The notes under the pieces: generated by a model
Told to the model about the DNA's origin: nothing
The model's input: the letters and a program-made list of their open reading frames with translations, nothing else
The model's database searches: none
Program-made: the position numbers and the translations under genes
Assembly: GCA_003116995.1 (NCBI GenBank)
Contig: BDSL01000020.1
Coordinates: forward strand, 1,116,001 to 1,180,000
Direction of reading: 5' to 3'
Length of the DNA stretch: 64,000 nucleotides
Source of the DNA: Yamagishiella unicocca
Lineage: Eukaryota > Chlorophyta > Chlorophyceae > Chlamydomonadales > Volvocaceae
Shown here: in pieces, positions 44,996-56,962 of the stretch
How positions within the stretch are numbered: position 1 is the first letter of the stretch
Layout: the number at the start of each line of letters is the position of its first letter

Positions 44996-46057
44996 ATGAG
45001 GGCGAACCTGCGGACAACTACTATTACAGCTCATGTGAGGAAGCATGCAGTCGCAGCACCTGGTGCAGTGGCTCTGGCAGTTCGACCCCATCCAATAAAT
45101 GGTCAAGCGCAGGCTTTAGTTGTCTGTCATCTCGGAGTGTGCCCCCTGCACCTGAACGATGCCCACGAGTATGTGCGCCTGGAGCCCCCATTAGCCCTTC
45201 GCAACCAGTATGCATCGAAATTCAACATCCGTCAGGTGCATGACGCTGTTTATGATGCCCACAGCGGGATGGTTCTCTTCGCGCACAGCACTGGCCTGTA
45301 TGGAATGGACTCCACCAACCATGTCACGCAGCTGGCCGGCGACGACGAAGGCGGCCTAATTTTCGACGGCCCCGCGGTGGAATCTCGTTTCATTGGTGCT
45401 CAGCGTCTATCAACCGACGGGTCAGGCATCACGTACATCCGGGACAGGGACGGCGGCTCTAAGAACGGCTTCTGCTTGCGCGCGATGCACGAAGCGACCC
45501 TGGCCTCCGGCGACTGCGGCAGCGGCGACAGGGCCGTTGTAACTGTCGACATCTGCGGCGACACCGGGCCGCACGTGTTCACGTACGATTCCCATCGGAA
45601 GCGCTTGCTGTTTGCGAAACGCGGCAGGGCCGTCCACCAGCTTTTACCCCATGGCGTCACGGAGGAGCTCCTCGGCACAGACGAGCCCCTCAGCTATGAC
45701 GCCGCCGTCAGCGCCGCAGCAGCCTCCGCGGCCGCCACCGCCTCTGCCTCCGACGCGTCGGACATCTCGGACAACGACGAGCCCCCGCGCCCCACGGTCA
45801 GCCACAAACCCCCCTTCGCTAACATCCAAGCCCTGGCGGCCGACGGCAGTAGCGGCAACGTGTACATCTTGGACGGTACGACAGGATCTAGAACCAAGCT
45901 GCTATTGCTACGTCCGGATGACAGCCTTCGCACCTTGGACGAGCTGCGCATTGGGCCGAAGGGGAGCTCCCGGTGGCCTCGGCTGGCGGTGCTCCCGCAT
46001 GGCCAGCTGGCTGTGTACGGCGCCGCTGGCCACGATATGATGGTGTTGAAGCTATGA
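44996..46057 (+). CDS. single-exon beta-propeller-like protein
   Basis: 353 residues from the first in-frame ATG (GVMRANLR). The frame stays open upstream to 44891 without an ATG, so a spliced 5' exon is possible. Repeated blade-like patterns include AVYDAHSGMVLFAHSTGLYG, GPHVFTYDSHRKRLLFAKRG, IQALAADGSSGNVYILDG and RLAVLPHGQLAVYGAAG. These alternate hydrophobic strands and turns as in NHL/six-bladed propellers. A low-complexity Ala/Ser/Asp linker (about residues 238-263) interrupts the blades. Chlamydomonas encodes many propeller plus BTB proteins; no BTB domain is seen here. No catalytic residues are identifiable. The function is unknown; a binding role is only inferred. Confidence 0.7.
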   Translation: MRANLRTTTITAHVRKHAVAAPGAVALAVRPHPINGQAQALVVCHLGVCPLHLNDAHEYVRLEPPLALRNQYASKFNIRQVHDAVYDAHSGMVLFAHSTGLYGMDSTNHVTQLAGDDEGGLIFDGPAVESRFIGAQRLSTDGSGITYIRDRDGGSKNGFCLRAMHEATLASGDCGSGDRAVVTVDICGDTGPHVFTYDSHRKRLLFAKRGRAVHQLLPHGVTEELLGTDEPLSYDAAVSAAAASAAATASASDASDISDNDEPPRPTVSHKPPFANIQALAADGSSGNVYILDGTTGSRTKLLLLRPDDSLRTLDELRIGPKGSSRWPRLAVLPHGQLAVYGAAGHDMMVLKL

Positions 46058-47944
46058 GGCGGCTGCGGCTGGCTGCAGCTCTGGATGGGGTCGGAGTCTC
46101 TGCCGCATTTGTCTACCGTTGATGCCGTCTCTGGCTGGCTTCGGTGCCCGCGCTGGCGGCCAAGACGGGGGAGGTAGATGGAGACCAGGCGGGCAATGCG
46201 CTCGCTGCGCGGCTTACTTCTGACACGTGTCTTGATCGGTAGCTAGAGCGTCAGGTGCTGACGCCTTGCAGTTGGATTTGACCGGTGTGGAGCGGTGTTA
46301 TTAGGAGGGACGGCAGCACAAGTGGCGGGTACGTTGTAGGCGCCGACAACATGAAGGGGAACGGAAACGGTATGGTATTTGGTTGCTTACCCGTCCATAT
46401 TTCAATGCGACACGCTACAATCACATAAGCAGCCACCATTTGCATACGGGCAACGGCTCCCAGTGGAACAGTCGAGCGCCCCACCGCCGCACGTACAGAC
46501 TGTACGGCGTGCGGGGCGGTACCAGCGCTGTCATTATATTCTTGCGGGGGTTCGAACGGAGAGGAGCGTGAGCGCGCCGCGCGGTTTTGTCGAGAGCGGA
46601 TATCGGAGAGTTCGGATGTAGTTACAATGTCGCTGTGTTGAGGGGCAGGTCTGTTCGGGGGCTGGATGGAATATAAGTCAGGAGTGCGGGTGGCAAGGGT
46701 TCAGGTTATGTGTGGCCTCCAACCAGGCATCGTCCCTACTCCACCATGCGCCTCATTGGAACCCGGCGTACGTGTGGCGCGGGGCTGCCCGGCTCCTTGC
46801 CGCTTAGCGGCTATGCCCTTGCAGGGGCATGGACAAGGGGTCCGTCGTCATGGCATGCATGGCTTGAATAAACGGTTGGATAGCACTGTGGGGCAGTGTG
46901 GGGGCAAGGATTACGCAGACAAGAGCAGAACAAGCGTGGTTTTGCGGCCTCCTTTGGTTTGGATGCGTATTACATGTGCAGGGTTGCTGGCTGCAGCTCG
47001 CAGGGGTCGCGACACGGCTTTTTGTCGTTACGCCGCTTCCAACTCCTCTATGATCACCTCCCACGTGATCATGACATGGTAGTACTGGAACGTCGGTCGT
47101 GATCTTTGGTACAGTACGGGGATTTCAGTCTTCAATTTTGCAGTTACTGGTGGTACGTTAACCTCATGGTGCGTTAATATATAAGAGTTGCTTCGCTATT
47201 TGCTAGTGGTGACCGGCCCCATCGGGCCAGCGCAGCGCCGCATTGTCCCCCCGCGGGACTTCGCCCTTGATCCGCTCCCATGCTTCATACTCACGACACA
47301 ACGGCTTTCTGGTGGCTTTGGTACAGTTCACGACAGCAATTGGCGCGAACATGGCTTTAGGACGGCTTGCCCTTTGCATGCTGGTGTTGCACACGGTGTG
47401 CTACGTACGTACGTACCGGTGTACAACGGTATAAGGTGACGCACCCCGCTTTACGTGGTAGAGTGGGATATTGCGTGGTTGGCATTGGTCGGGTATGTAT
47501 TGCACCGCCGTTTGCCTCGGATTTTTACCGTGTACACAGGCGCGCACTTGGCTCACCGACGCCTAGTCACCATCCATTACAAGCAGCAAGCAGCGTGGCC
47601 GAGCGATGTTCGCGGGGAAAGCCAGGGTACGAAAGGGCACGAAAGGGTGCCATTCGAAGTCGGGTACGGACGCGACAATGAACCATGGTACCCTTTGACA
47701 TTTGCTTAAGCCGTTACATACTTACAGCTCGATATAGTACATTGCTCCATCCACAGTTCCGCATATTACAGCTTTCCACATTTGGGGACTTCAGCTGGAG
47801 ATGTCCTAGGAGCTAGTTAGCCCAGGTGGCGCGGAAGCTTAGCCAAAGTTGCCCCAATCTGTATTAGCTTTATATTCCTGAATTTACATGTGTCGGTTTT
47901 TCAACACCGTTACTGGCACATCACGGCTGTCTTAAGGTTTCATA
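46058..47944. other. intergenic, no gene seen
   Basis: 3' UTR of the propeller gene and promoter of the MORN gene. Short open frames have no domain or splice partners. A perfect ACGT tandem run lies near 47402-47416. Confidence 0.45.
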
Positions 47945-50583
47945 ATGCAGTCGGCGGCCGACACCTCCGGGACCGCGCCATACGCAAATTCAGTTGGTGT
48001 AGCACAGAACCTGTCAGATGCCCTTAACTGGCGATCGCTGCACTGGCAGAATGGCTGCACGTAAGCGTGGCGAGTTGGGGTGGCGCCTCCAACTCTCAGA
48101 ATCACGGATTACAAAGCCTTCGATGGCCCCATAAATACACGTCCCATCACGTATCCTGAGGAGGGGGGATATCCAAGATGTCGGCGATAGTGCGTGCCGC
48201 CAATCGATGTGCAGCGGGTGTGGGGGGTGGGGACATGACCGGGCAGCGGTGTCGGTTTCCGAGGTCGCATCCCCATCCAGCAGGCAAGGATGCAATCAAT
48301 GGACGAGGATTGACCAGCAGCCCCGCATGCTGCGATGTGCCGTACTGTGGCGTCTTGTACATAAGAAGGCTGGCAGAGTGGGCCGCGTTCCGCCCCGCGC
48401 ACCGCAGGTATGAGGGGCTTGAGGCGGGCGGCGCCTGCGAGTCGCACGGCGTGGTGACGTGGCCTAGCCGCCGCGAGCGCTACGAGGGGCAGCTGCACGG
48501 CAGCAGGCCGCACGGCTACGGAGCTTACCGCTGGCGGGACGGCATGTGAGGAGCGAGGGATCGGGGGCCTTTGGGGGGAAGGATTACTTTTGGGTTTGTA
48601 GACCGGGGAACCGGGGGTTCCGAGATCGCAGCATTTAGGAACGGCTCTACAGGTGTTTGGTTCGCGTGTGCTGCCCAAAGAGGGTACAGAAGGGAGAAGA
48701 GGGACGCAAGGCGTGACTGAGCGGCTGTGGGGGGGCAAGGGCTTGCGCTGCGGGAGGGCTGAGACCGATCCAACCCACATCCCTTCTGCGGCACACCGGC
48801 ATCCGCCAATCCACCTCGGAGTACCTCCTCACCTCCCCAGCTCACCGCACTTCGGAGTACCCCCTCAACCCCCACCCCCGACCCTCCCCTTCCGCGCCAG
48901 GCTGTACCGCGGCGAGTGGTACGCGGGTCACATGCAGGGCTGCGGCGTGCTCATCTGGAAGGACGAGCACGGCGTCATCCAGGCGCAGGTGACGCGGCGC
49001 GGCACCTGCCTCCCGCTCCGAACCCTTCGCTTTCTGAGTCCTCATCCTCATCCTCTTCATCCTCCTCGTGCTCGGGATTGGCGGCGCAAGCTGTCCGCAA
49101 TCTAAGTAAACACACGGCGTTTTACCGGCGGACACACCCGGTTTTGCATTACTCGGTGGCAAATTAGCACACACGTGACCGCCTGGGACGAGCTCTCTGC
49201 CGCCGCAGTACTCAGCCAAGTGAGATGTTCCGGGCAGGTACCCCCTTGGCTGCGACCACACGCAAGCGCATACGCTTTGGGCACCGTGAGTCGAACCCCG
49301 CTACACCTCCCATGTCGAGTAACCGGTTCTTTTCCGTAATCCGCCACTCGTGCCCGACGCGCCACGTGACCCCCCCACCCCATCTCCACAAGTTTCGCGA
49401 CAGTCAATCCACGTGCGCCAGAATGCGCGCGTAACCAGGCGTCCGAAGTCTATGCGCCAACTATACTGCTTTCGTCGCGTAAACGGTCTTTCCTGCAACC
49501 CACCCCATCTCCCAGGCCGGCAAGTTTTTCGACGACGGTTATGTGGGCCCTGTGCCCGGCTGCTCAGCGGAGGCCGCGCACGAGGCGGCGCTGGAGGCTG
49601 ATGTGGCGGCGGGCAGGGCGCGGACGTTCGAGGTGGGGCCTGCTGGCTGGGCACGGGCGGGTGCATAAACCTACCGGGCTGGGTGTGCATGTTGGGGTGG
49701 TGGACAGAGCCGCGGTCGTGAGCGCGTGAGCGAGGGAATGCAAGCATGCAACCTTGCTTCCAAGGGGCTGCGCTCCTGCGCCCTACACCCGAAGCCCTAC
49801 ACCTTACACCCTACACCCGACCCGTCTCTCACCCCACCTCCGCAGACGACGCACCCCAAGCGCCCCAACGCGGGTACCTCAGCTGGGCCCCCTCCGCCCG
49901 GACCGCAAGCCACCGGGTTTGGAAAACACCGGCACGCGTCGACGAGTAGCGGCTGGAGGTGGCCATGGGCCCGGGACCGCAGCCTACATGGGTCGCCGTC
50001 GTCGTCCTCGGGAGCACCGCTAGCTGATGCCAATGGCAGCGATGCAAGGGGCTGGGGCTGGGCGGCGGCACGGTCGAGCGCGCTGCCTCGGGCTGGGGCC
50101 GGGGCTGGCCTGGTGGCTGAGGCACCCGCTGAGGCCGGGAGAGGTGCGAGGACGGGACTTGCTGCTGCCAAGCAGCTGCACACGCAGGACCTTGGGGCCG
50201 CTGCGTCGGCGGCGGCGGTCTCCCGGGAGCATCGCGGCACTCGGTGGGGTGTGTTTGACCGGCAGCACGGGGCGGGTGGCGAGGCGGGTGCTGTTGGGGC
50301 AGAGGGACGTGGGAGCGCGGGGGTCGACGACGGCCGTGGCGGCGCGGGCGTCGACGGCGGCCGTGGTGGCGGCACGGGCGGCGGAGCGCATCGGTTGACG
50401 GTTGAGCAGCAGCAGAGGCTGGAAAGTTTGTTGATGTCGGAGGTGCTGGATGGGCTGTCGCGTCGGGACCTCTATGGAGCGGGGGCGCAGGGTGCAGCTG
50501 CGGCAGGGCCGATGTCCGGGCTAAGAGGGGGTCGCGGGGTTGCGTCGTCACGTGGAGGGGAACAGGACGACTCAAATGCCTAG
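47945..50583 (+). CDS. MORN-repeat protein
   Basis: Exons 47945-48060, 48408-48545, 48901-48988, 49516-49632 and 49846-50583, with matching phases, give 398 residues. MORN repeats (membrane occupation and recognition nexus) occur at about residues 38-114: CTYEGLEAGG, RYEGQLHGSRPHGYGAYRW and LYRGEWYAGHMQGCGVLIW. They are followed by FFDDGYVG, which recalls plant MORN proteins with a conserved box after the repeats. Residues ~155-340 are low-complexity Gly/Ala/Ser. Near the C-terminus the segment LTVEQQQRLESLLMSEVL predicts an amphipathic helix. MORN repeats often bind phospholipids or act as scaffolds; the exact role is unknown. No transmembrane segment is seen. Confidence 0.82.
49441..49500 (+). 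repeat. recurrent intronic element, longest copy (MORN gene)
   Basis: GTCCGAAGTCTATGCGCCAA, a short spacer, then TTCGTCGCGTAAACGGTCTT and TCCTGCAACC, ending 15 bases before the acceptor at 49515. The first block matches the ankyrin-gene introns near 39668 (GTCCGAAGACTATGCACCAG) and 42318 (GTCCGAAATCTATTCGCCAG). A second, shorter copy lies at 49311-49335 in the same intron. Confidence 0.7.
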
Positions 50584-51771
50584 CTTGTGGGGCCCTCGCG
50601 CAGACGAGTGCTCGTTCTCTTGCAAAATGGTAATGTAATACTAATGACATTTGTTGCAGACAGAGGATGTTTGCAGCTAGCAAAGGGTTGCGTCCTGCCA
50701 CTTAAGGAGCAAGTGATGGGCCCTGGTACGGACAAACGGCAGCATTGCTACGCCTTGGCATGCGCTCCCAATCAAACCTGTTGTTTACAGTTATGTGGGC
50801 CCTGCAGCCCGCGCTAACCAGGCGCATTTCCGCACTGGAGGCGTGGGTACAGGCCGCGATTGCGGTTTAATGATGTGGCACACCAGTAGTGCAATCTGAA
50901 GAAGTGGGCCAGTGACGTGTGCCAGCGTGTGCCATCGTTAGGTGCTGCGACAAATGCACTGACCTTACAGCACCTTCGTGGAATGCCCTTCGTGCTCATC
51001 TTATTTTCGCTGATGGCACAACGTTTGGCACGTCTGTCGAGTCGCCCTTGGTTCCTCCCCCTGCCACTTGACGACTCTCCTCCCAGTCCCGTGGGCCTTG
51101 GGCTGCTCTTTCCGAGACTTTTATGACACTCTCCCCCCTGATATAATGAAACGACCTACAGGTTTGCTCTCAACTCCCGCTATTTGGTGAGGGTGTGCGT
51201 TTCGGCCGTTCAGTCGGCTGGCTGTGGTTGTCACCACGTGGCTCTGTTCGGCCAGGGCCAATTATGTGGCCAATTATTTTAGGCGCCCTTCGAAGCGTCT
51301 GCCCTTCGGAGCACCCCGGCCCTCGAATAGTAAGGTCACGGACACGGCCCCCACTTCTTGTCCTGGGATCCCCTTGGAATCTGTAAAACTCTTCTTACTA
51401 TTACTGTAACCGGTTACTCACCATAACTACGCTGCATGGGCGAAGTACAACACGCGGGAAGGTATGCAGGCCGAACGAACTCATCCGGTTTTCCCCCAGA
51501 TTTCCGAAAAATACGTTAGCAACCATTGCCGATGCATATCTTTTTCACTTATGATATAAACCGTTTGCTAGGCTAGACAGGCGCCGGAGGGGCTCCGGCC
51601 TTCGGGAAAGCTATTTTTACCAGAGTATTGCTGTAGGCTATTATCTAAACTACTGTAAGTTGCATTATCTTTACCTCGGTTGTCGGAAACCTCACTGTCC
51701 AGGGTAACTGATTGCGTGACGCATGGACAACGCATTTTAAAGCCATTGTGGTCAGCGGGCCGTAAGCAGCC
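50584..51771. other. intergenic between the MORN gene and the monooxygenase gene
   Basis: No gene seen. TGTAA occurs at 50634-50638 (very close to the stop), about 51403 and about 51653. Confidence 0.45.
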
Positions 51772-54700
51772 ATGTCAGGCGGTGGTACAAAAAACAGCGG
51801 TGCCAGCAGGAAGCTTGCCGTCGTGGTTGGCGCTGGCGTGGCCGGTTGCCAATCAGCTCGGGCTCTACTTCGGGCAGGCTACGACGTTCTGGTCTTGGAA
51901 CAGGGTCGAGGAATAGGCGGAGTATGGAGAAGTAACTATCACTCGTTTGGACTGCAAGGTTTGTTTGGGCACCGCGGCCGGGCATTGCCCACATATTGCT
52001 GTCGCACCGGTTCCTTTTCTACATGACGCCGGATTCTTTAATGTCCGAAACCTTGTACCCAAGTTAAGGGACCCAAGTCGCAGCCACGTGCGGACTTCGC
52101 ATTATCGATAGGCTCCTATACCCAATCATTCCCACCATTCCCATTGGCCTCCATCTCGACGGTATCGCGCCCCCGCCGCACCGCTGGCCCCCCTCCCTTG
52201 CCTTTCCCCTGTCCAGTTCCCTGGTCATGCTACACCTTTCCAGAGTTTCCGTACGCCAAGGCGCCAGCGGAACTAGGCCAGCGGGCCGAGCGCGAGGGCT
52301 ACCCCTCTGGCAACACCGTCAAGGTTGGTGCAACGCTCACCTCACCCATTCACGCCCCTGCCGTACCGGTACTCCACCCTCTCGTTGCGCTGCCCAGCTT
52401 GCGCGGTAGCGACATCCTCCTTGCCAGCCAGCCGGCGCAGCGCCGAAACTAGGCAGGGTTAGTGGCCCAGCTTCAGCGGCACCCGCACCCACACGTTACG
52501 TGCCAAATGCTAGAAGCGCACCGCGCGAGACACACCCACAGTCCCATCGCCCGACGACTGACGCCAACCTCACTTGGAAACTAGGCTTTCGCTGTGCACC
52601 CATTACACACACTCGTAGCAATAGCTAGTGGGCACACCACTCACGCGCGTCGACGATGGGCCGTACAGGAGTACATCGCGGCGTACTGCGCGCACTTCGA
52701 CGTGGAACGGCACATCCTGTACGGCTGTAAGGTCGTACACCTGGGCGTACTGCCGAACAGCCGCTGGAGCGTGCGTTTCCGCCATGCAGCGACGCAATCG
52801 CAGTCGCCGGAGCTGGGGGCGCTGAAGATCATGGAGGCGGACCTGGTGGTGCTGGCAACGGGCATGTACTACAGCCCGTACGTGCCGTCCGTACCGGTGA
52901 GGATGGGAAGCGGGGCGACGCGGTTGGGGTCATGGAGGGCAGTGGTGTGTCGGGGGGGAGGGCGCGAACCATGACGCGCGGGGCCCTCGGGGAGCGTCTG
53001 GCTCGTCCGGCACGTCCGTTCAGGGAGGGACAAGGGAGGGTCGAGGGAGGGACAAGGGGGGGTCAAGGGAGGGACAAGGGGGGGTCAAGGGAGGGACAAG
53101 GGGGGGTCAAGGGAGGGACAGGGGGGGGTCAAGGGAGGGACAAGGGAGCGACAAGGGGGGCTGTTGGCTGCCGCCAGCTTGAAGAAGTTGTGGTGGGGAC
53201 GAGGGTTTGACCCGGAGGCAGGAGGGGGGCAGGTGGGGGACAGGAGGGGGACCACACGTGCGGGTGCGGTGCCCCTCCAGCTGCGGCGCTCAGTGGTGGT
53301 GGGGTTGCACCCTAGGCGCAGGGAAGCAGGCCTAGTCGAGTCGCACTCTGCCTGAAGCTCCGTGGCGGTGTGACTCTAGAAGACCTGCGAGAGGGAGTTT
53401 CAGGGGCCGCACTTAGATTGGCGCACGGCCCTTTTCAATGCTGTGCGCATCACAAGCGCCCCCGAACATGTGGGCCGCCGCTTGCCTTCCCCCCTTGCAA
53501 GGGCGCGTCACACCACACGTGCTCATGCGAGTCGCTCCTTCGCTACTTTCGAGCCTACAACGCCCGCGTAGGCCCCGTCTGTATCCCCTTGCTGTTTCCG
53601 CCTGCAGACTTCCTAGGGCCCCCCCTACCCCACTTCCCTATCCACTCCCCAGAATGCCTTTTACTCCGCCGCGCCAAGCACATACACCCTCTCGCTTGCC
53701 CCACGCACCATCCCCCTCCTCCCCTCCCCTCCCCTCCCCACGCGCTACCCCCTCCCCTCCCCTTCCCACGTCGAGTAACCGGTTACGTCTTTGTAACCCT
53801 CCCTTCCCTACAGGGCCTGGGCGCCTTCAAGGGCTCCGTGCTCCACGCGCGCGACTTCGTCTCCGTGGAGCGCCTCCGGGGCAAGCGTGTGCTGGTGCTG
53901 GGCGCCGGCAAGTCGGCGCACGACTGCGCGGTGGTCGCCGCCTCCGCCTCCGCCGGCGCCACCTCCGTGACCACGCTGTTCCGCCAGGCGCACTGGCCGC
54001 TGCCCCGGGTGCTGTTCGGCGTGTCCTTCCACAAGCTGGTCTACACGCGCTTCGTGGCGGCCATGATGCCCATGTACTACACAGGTGCGCTGGCTGGGGG
54101 GCTGGCTGGGGGGCTGGCTGGGGGCCTGGGGGCCTGGCTGGCTGGGGGGCTGGCTGGGGGCCTGGGGGGCTGGCTGGGCCCGGGGAGAATCATGCGGGAA
54201 GGGGGCTATGCTGGCGGAAGGGTGTGGAGGGAGGTTTCAGCGGAGGGCCGCCCCAAGCACTCAAGACCACCACCTGGCAGAACCGCCCAGCTCTGCGGCC
54301 TCGGTCTGCTCGTTCGCAGCGGCGCAACAGCACTCGGCCAGTGGCACGATCGCAGCCACTGCCTGGTGGATCGCACTCAGGCCCCCATGTGCTCCCCGCC
54401 CCCGAGATCGGTGGCCCTTGTAACCCGTGCCAGCACGACCAGGCTGAGACACCATCTAGCCCACATGCCCTGCGCCAGCTACGCTTCCCCACGTCGAGCA
54501 ACCTCTTCGTTTTCGCACCCCCTTCCGGCTACCCGACCCCCAGGCCAGGGTCAGGCGAGCAAGCGCTTCAAGCACACGCTGCTGTCGCCGGTCAAGCGGC
54601 TGTTCTGGGGCGCGCTGGAGGCACACGTGGCGCGGAAGATGCAGCTGCGGGGGCCGCTCAAGCCCGAGATTGGCTTCGTGCAGGACCTGTTCTTCGGAGG

Positions 54701-56962
54701 CCAGGTGCGGCTGCGACCACCGGGAGGGGTGCGGACACCGCCGCCACCGGGAGGGGTGCGGCAGGAGCAGGGCGCGGCAGGCTGGGAGCGAGCAGGCTTG
54801 ACGCAGCAAGACACGCGCCTTGTCTGCACAAGCAGACGCTTGCGCTCCCCCTCCGCGAGCAGCGCTACCATCAGGCCTTGCGCGCTCCTCCGTGTCTCCT
54901 TCGCAGATCCAAGACGGCGTGTGGAACGAGGCCGTCAACGCGGGGCGCATCAATGCGGTGCAGGGGAGCTTGGCGGAGATCCTGCCCAGCGGCGTGCGGC
55001 TGGGGGACGGCACCTTGATCGAGTGTGACGTCATCGTCTTCGCCACCGGCTACACCAAGGACTACAGCCTCTTCGACGCTGCTACTGCCGCCCGGCTGAT
55101 GAGCGCCTGCCCCGGCTCCGAGGGACTGCACCTGTATCGCTCCATCATGTCCCCCTGGGTGCCCAACCTGTACTTCATCGGCTGTGAGGTGGGTGCGTGC
55201 CCTGATGCTCGGACTCTTTCCCGCCTGCTTCGCCAACTCCCTTCCCCACCGTCCTACACCCTCGCTCGTCCTACATCCTTCTCGTCCTACACCTCTCGCT
55301 CGTCCTACACCCTTGCTCGTCATACACCCTTGCTCGTCCTGCCCCCCTCCTCCTGGCGCCGCCCCTCCACTTCCCCGGTTCGTTGCTTGTTCACCCATCC
55401 GGACCCACAAACCCACCGGTCGACTCTTTCCCTCCTCTTTCCTCTCCCTCCCGCCGCCCCCGCAGGCCTCCTCGTTCAACAACGTTCTGACAAGTGGGCT
55501 GCAGTCGCTGTGGATGATGCACCACCTGCTGGGTCGCATCAACCTGCCCAGCACCACAGAGCTCATGAAGGTGAAAAAAGCCGCGAGGCAGGCCTCTGTC
55601 AGGGCACCCCTCGTGCTCCCTAACACCTCAAAACCTGCACTGCCGTTCCAAGTATTAGCCCTGCTTCACACTTATGATCAACTGGTCATACACGAACCTG
55701 CGTTTGCCACGGCGTGTTGCATCTTAGCTTTGCCTTTTACGCCCCTCCTCCTCCTCCTGCTCCCGACCCACCCTCAGGACATCCAGGATCAGCGTGCGTG
55801 GCGGCGCTCAGTGATGCCCAGCCAGCACTACTGCTCCTCCTCCATCATGCTCTACCAGCAGCGCTACCACGACCAGCTGGTCGCAGACATGGGCCACAAC
55901 GCGAGACGCAAGAGGGTCATGAGGCGAGGCAGCGAGTGCTTCGGAGTGTACACCTCGGAGGACTACTCGGAGCTCTTTGGCGATGCGGCTGTGCCCGGGC
56001 TGGCGGCGGCGGCCGCGGCGGTCGCGCCGCCGCGCTCGGCGGGGGAGGTGCTGGCGGCGGCGGTGACGCTGATGCCGGCGGCGGCGGCGATCGGCGCACG
56101 TCTGGACCTGGCGGTGCTGCCTGGAGGCGCCAACGGTGACGGCTTGGACGCGGGAGGAGCGGCTTCGCGGCGACGCGCGGTGCTGCTGCCGGTGGGTGCG
56201 AACCACGGCGGCGCGGCAGCGGTTGCGATGCAGGCGCCTGGGCTGGGCGCCGGCGGCGGCGGAGGCGCGACAGCGGCGCAGGATGCGGCCTCTGGCCTGG
56301 CCAGTGCCTTCGTCGGCAGCTTTGACAGCCCCAAGCCGGTGGAGGCGGCTCGACCCGCGCAAGGCATGACGGTCAAGCCACCGCGTTTTGCGACGGCGGT
56401 GCCGGTGGCGATGTCACCCTTGGGCCTTCAGGGCGGCGGCGCCGCCGCGCCTGAAGCGGAAGAGGAAGCCCCTCAGGAGGGACAGGAAGGGCACTCGGGG
56501 CCCGTTGGAGCGGTCTTGGACACGGTCTCCACTGATGCTCGCCGCAGCGACCCCCAGCTACTGCCTACTGTCGCAGCCTGCTCCTCCCCTTCCACAGCGC
56601 CTGGCACCGACGGCGTCGCTCCGTCGGTCTTCTCCACGTCCGGTATCATGACCACGGGGGGGTCTCGGCCGCCGCCGCCGCAGCTGCCGCTGCCGCTGGC
56701 ACACCGGGTGCGGCTGCAGGTGCTGCACCTGCTCAACCGCAGCGCTGGCGGCACTGTGCTGCAGGCAAACAGCGGGGCGGAGGAGATCCTGGAGTTCCGG
56801 CTGCAGTCTCAGAGCGCGCTCAGCGGCCGTGTGCCCGAGTCCTCGATCGCGGCCAACAGCCAGGCCGCCACCGGGATATCCAGCAGCCTGTGCTGCGATG
56901 CCATCAGGCACGCAGCGCCCAACATGTATCATGAGATGGTTGGAACTCTCGAAGTCCACTAA
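51772..56962 (+). CDS. flavin-containing monooxygenase-like protein with C-terminal extension
   Basis: Exons 51772-51958, 52217-52323, 52669-52896, 53814-54084, 54544-54704, 54907-55188, 55466-55570 and 55778-56962; all phases match, 841 residues. FMO-family enzymes use FAD and NADPH to oxygenate soft nucleophiles on N or S. Seen: FAD-binding GAGVAG (20-25), FMO signature FKGSVLHARDF (179-189), NADPH-binding GAGKSA (204-209) and FATGYTKDY (from 363). These occur in the family order. The catalytic part ends near residue 500, comparable to plant and fungal FMO. The last ~340 residues are Ala/Gly/Ser-rich low complexity, with a final more structured part (LLNRSAGGTVLQANSGAEE). The substrate is unknown. 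Confidence 0.9.
53022..53155. repeat. 22-bp minisatellite in an intron of the monooxygenase gene
   Basis: About six copies of AGGGAGGGACAAGGGGGGGT plus CA, G-rich on the coding strand. Confidence 0.85.
53767..53800 (+). repeat. recurrent intronic motif, copy in the monooxygenase gene
   Basis: ACGTCGAGTAACCGGTTACG, ending shortly before the acceptor at 53813. A degraded copy, ACGTCGAGCAACCTCTTCG, lies near 54491 before the next exon. Confidence 0.6.

Noticed and set aside
46520..46560. Possible tRNA B-box (GGTTCGAAC) near 46550
   Set aside because: No matching A-box or cloverleaf could be folded around it.
53370..55028. 552- and 526-codon plus frames over the monooxygenase gene
   Set aside because: They read through introns and partly in the wrong frame; the phase-matched exons explain the conserved motifs.
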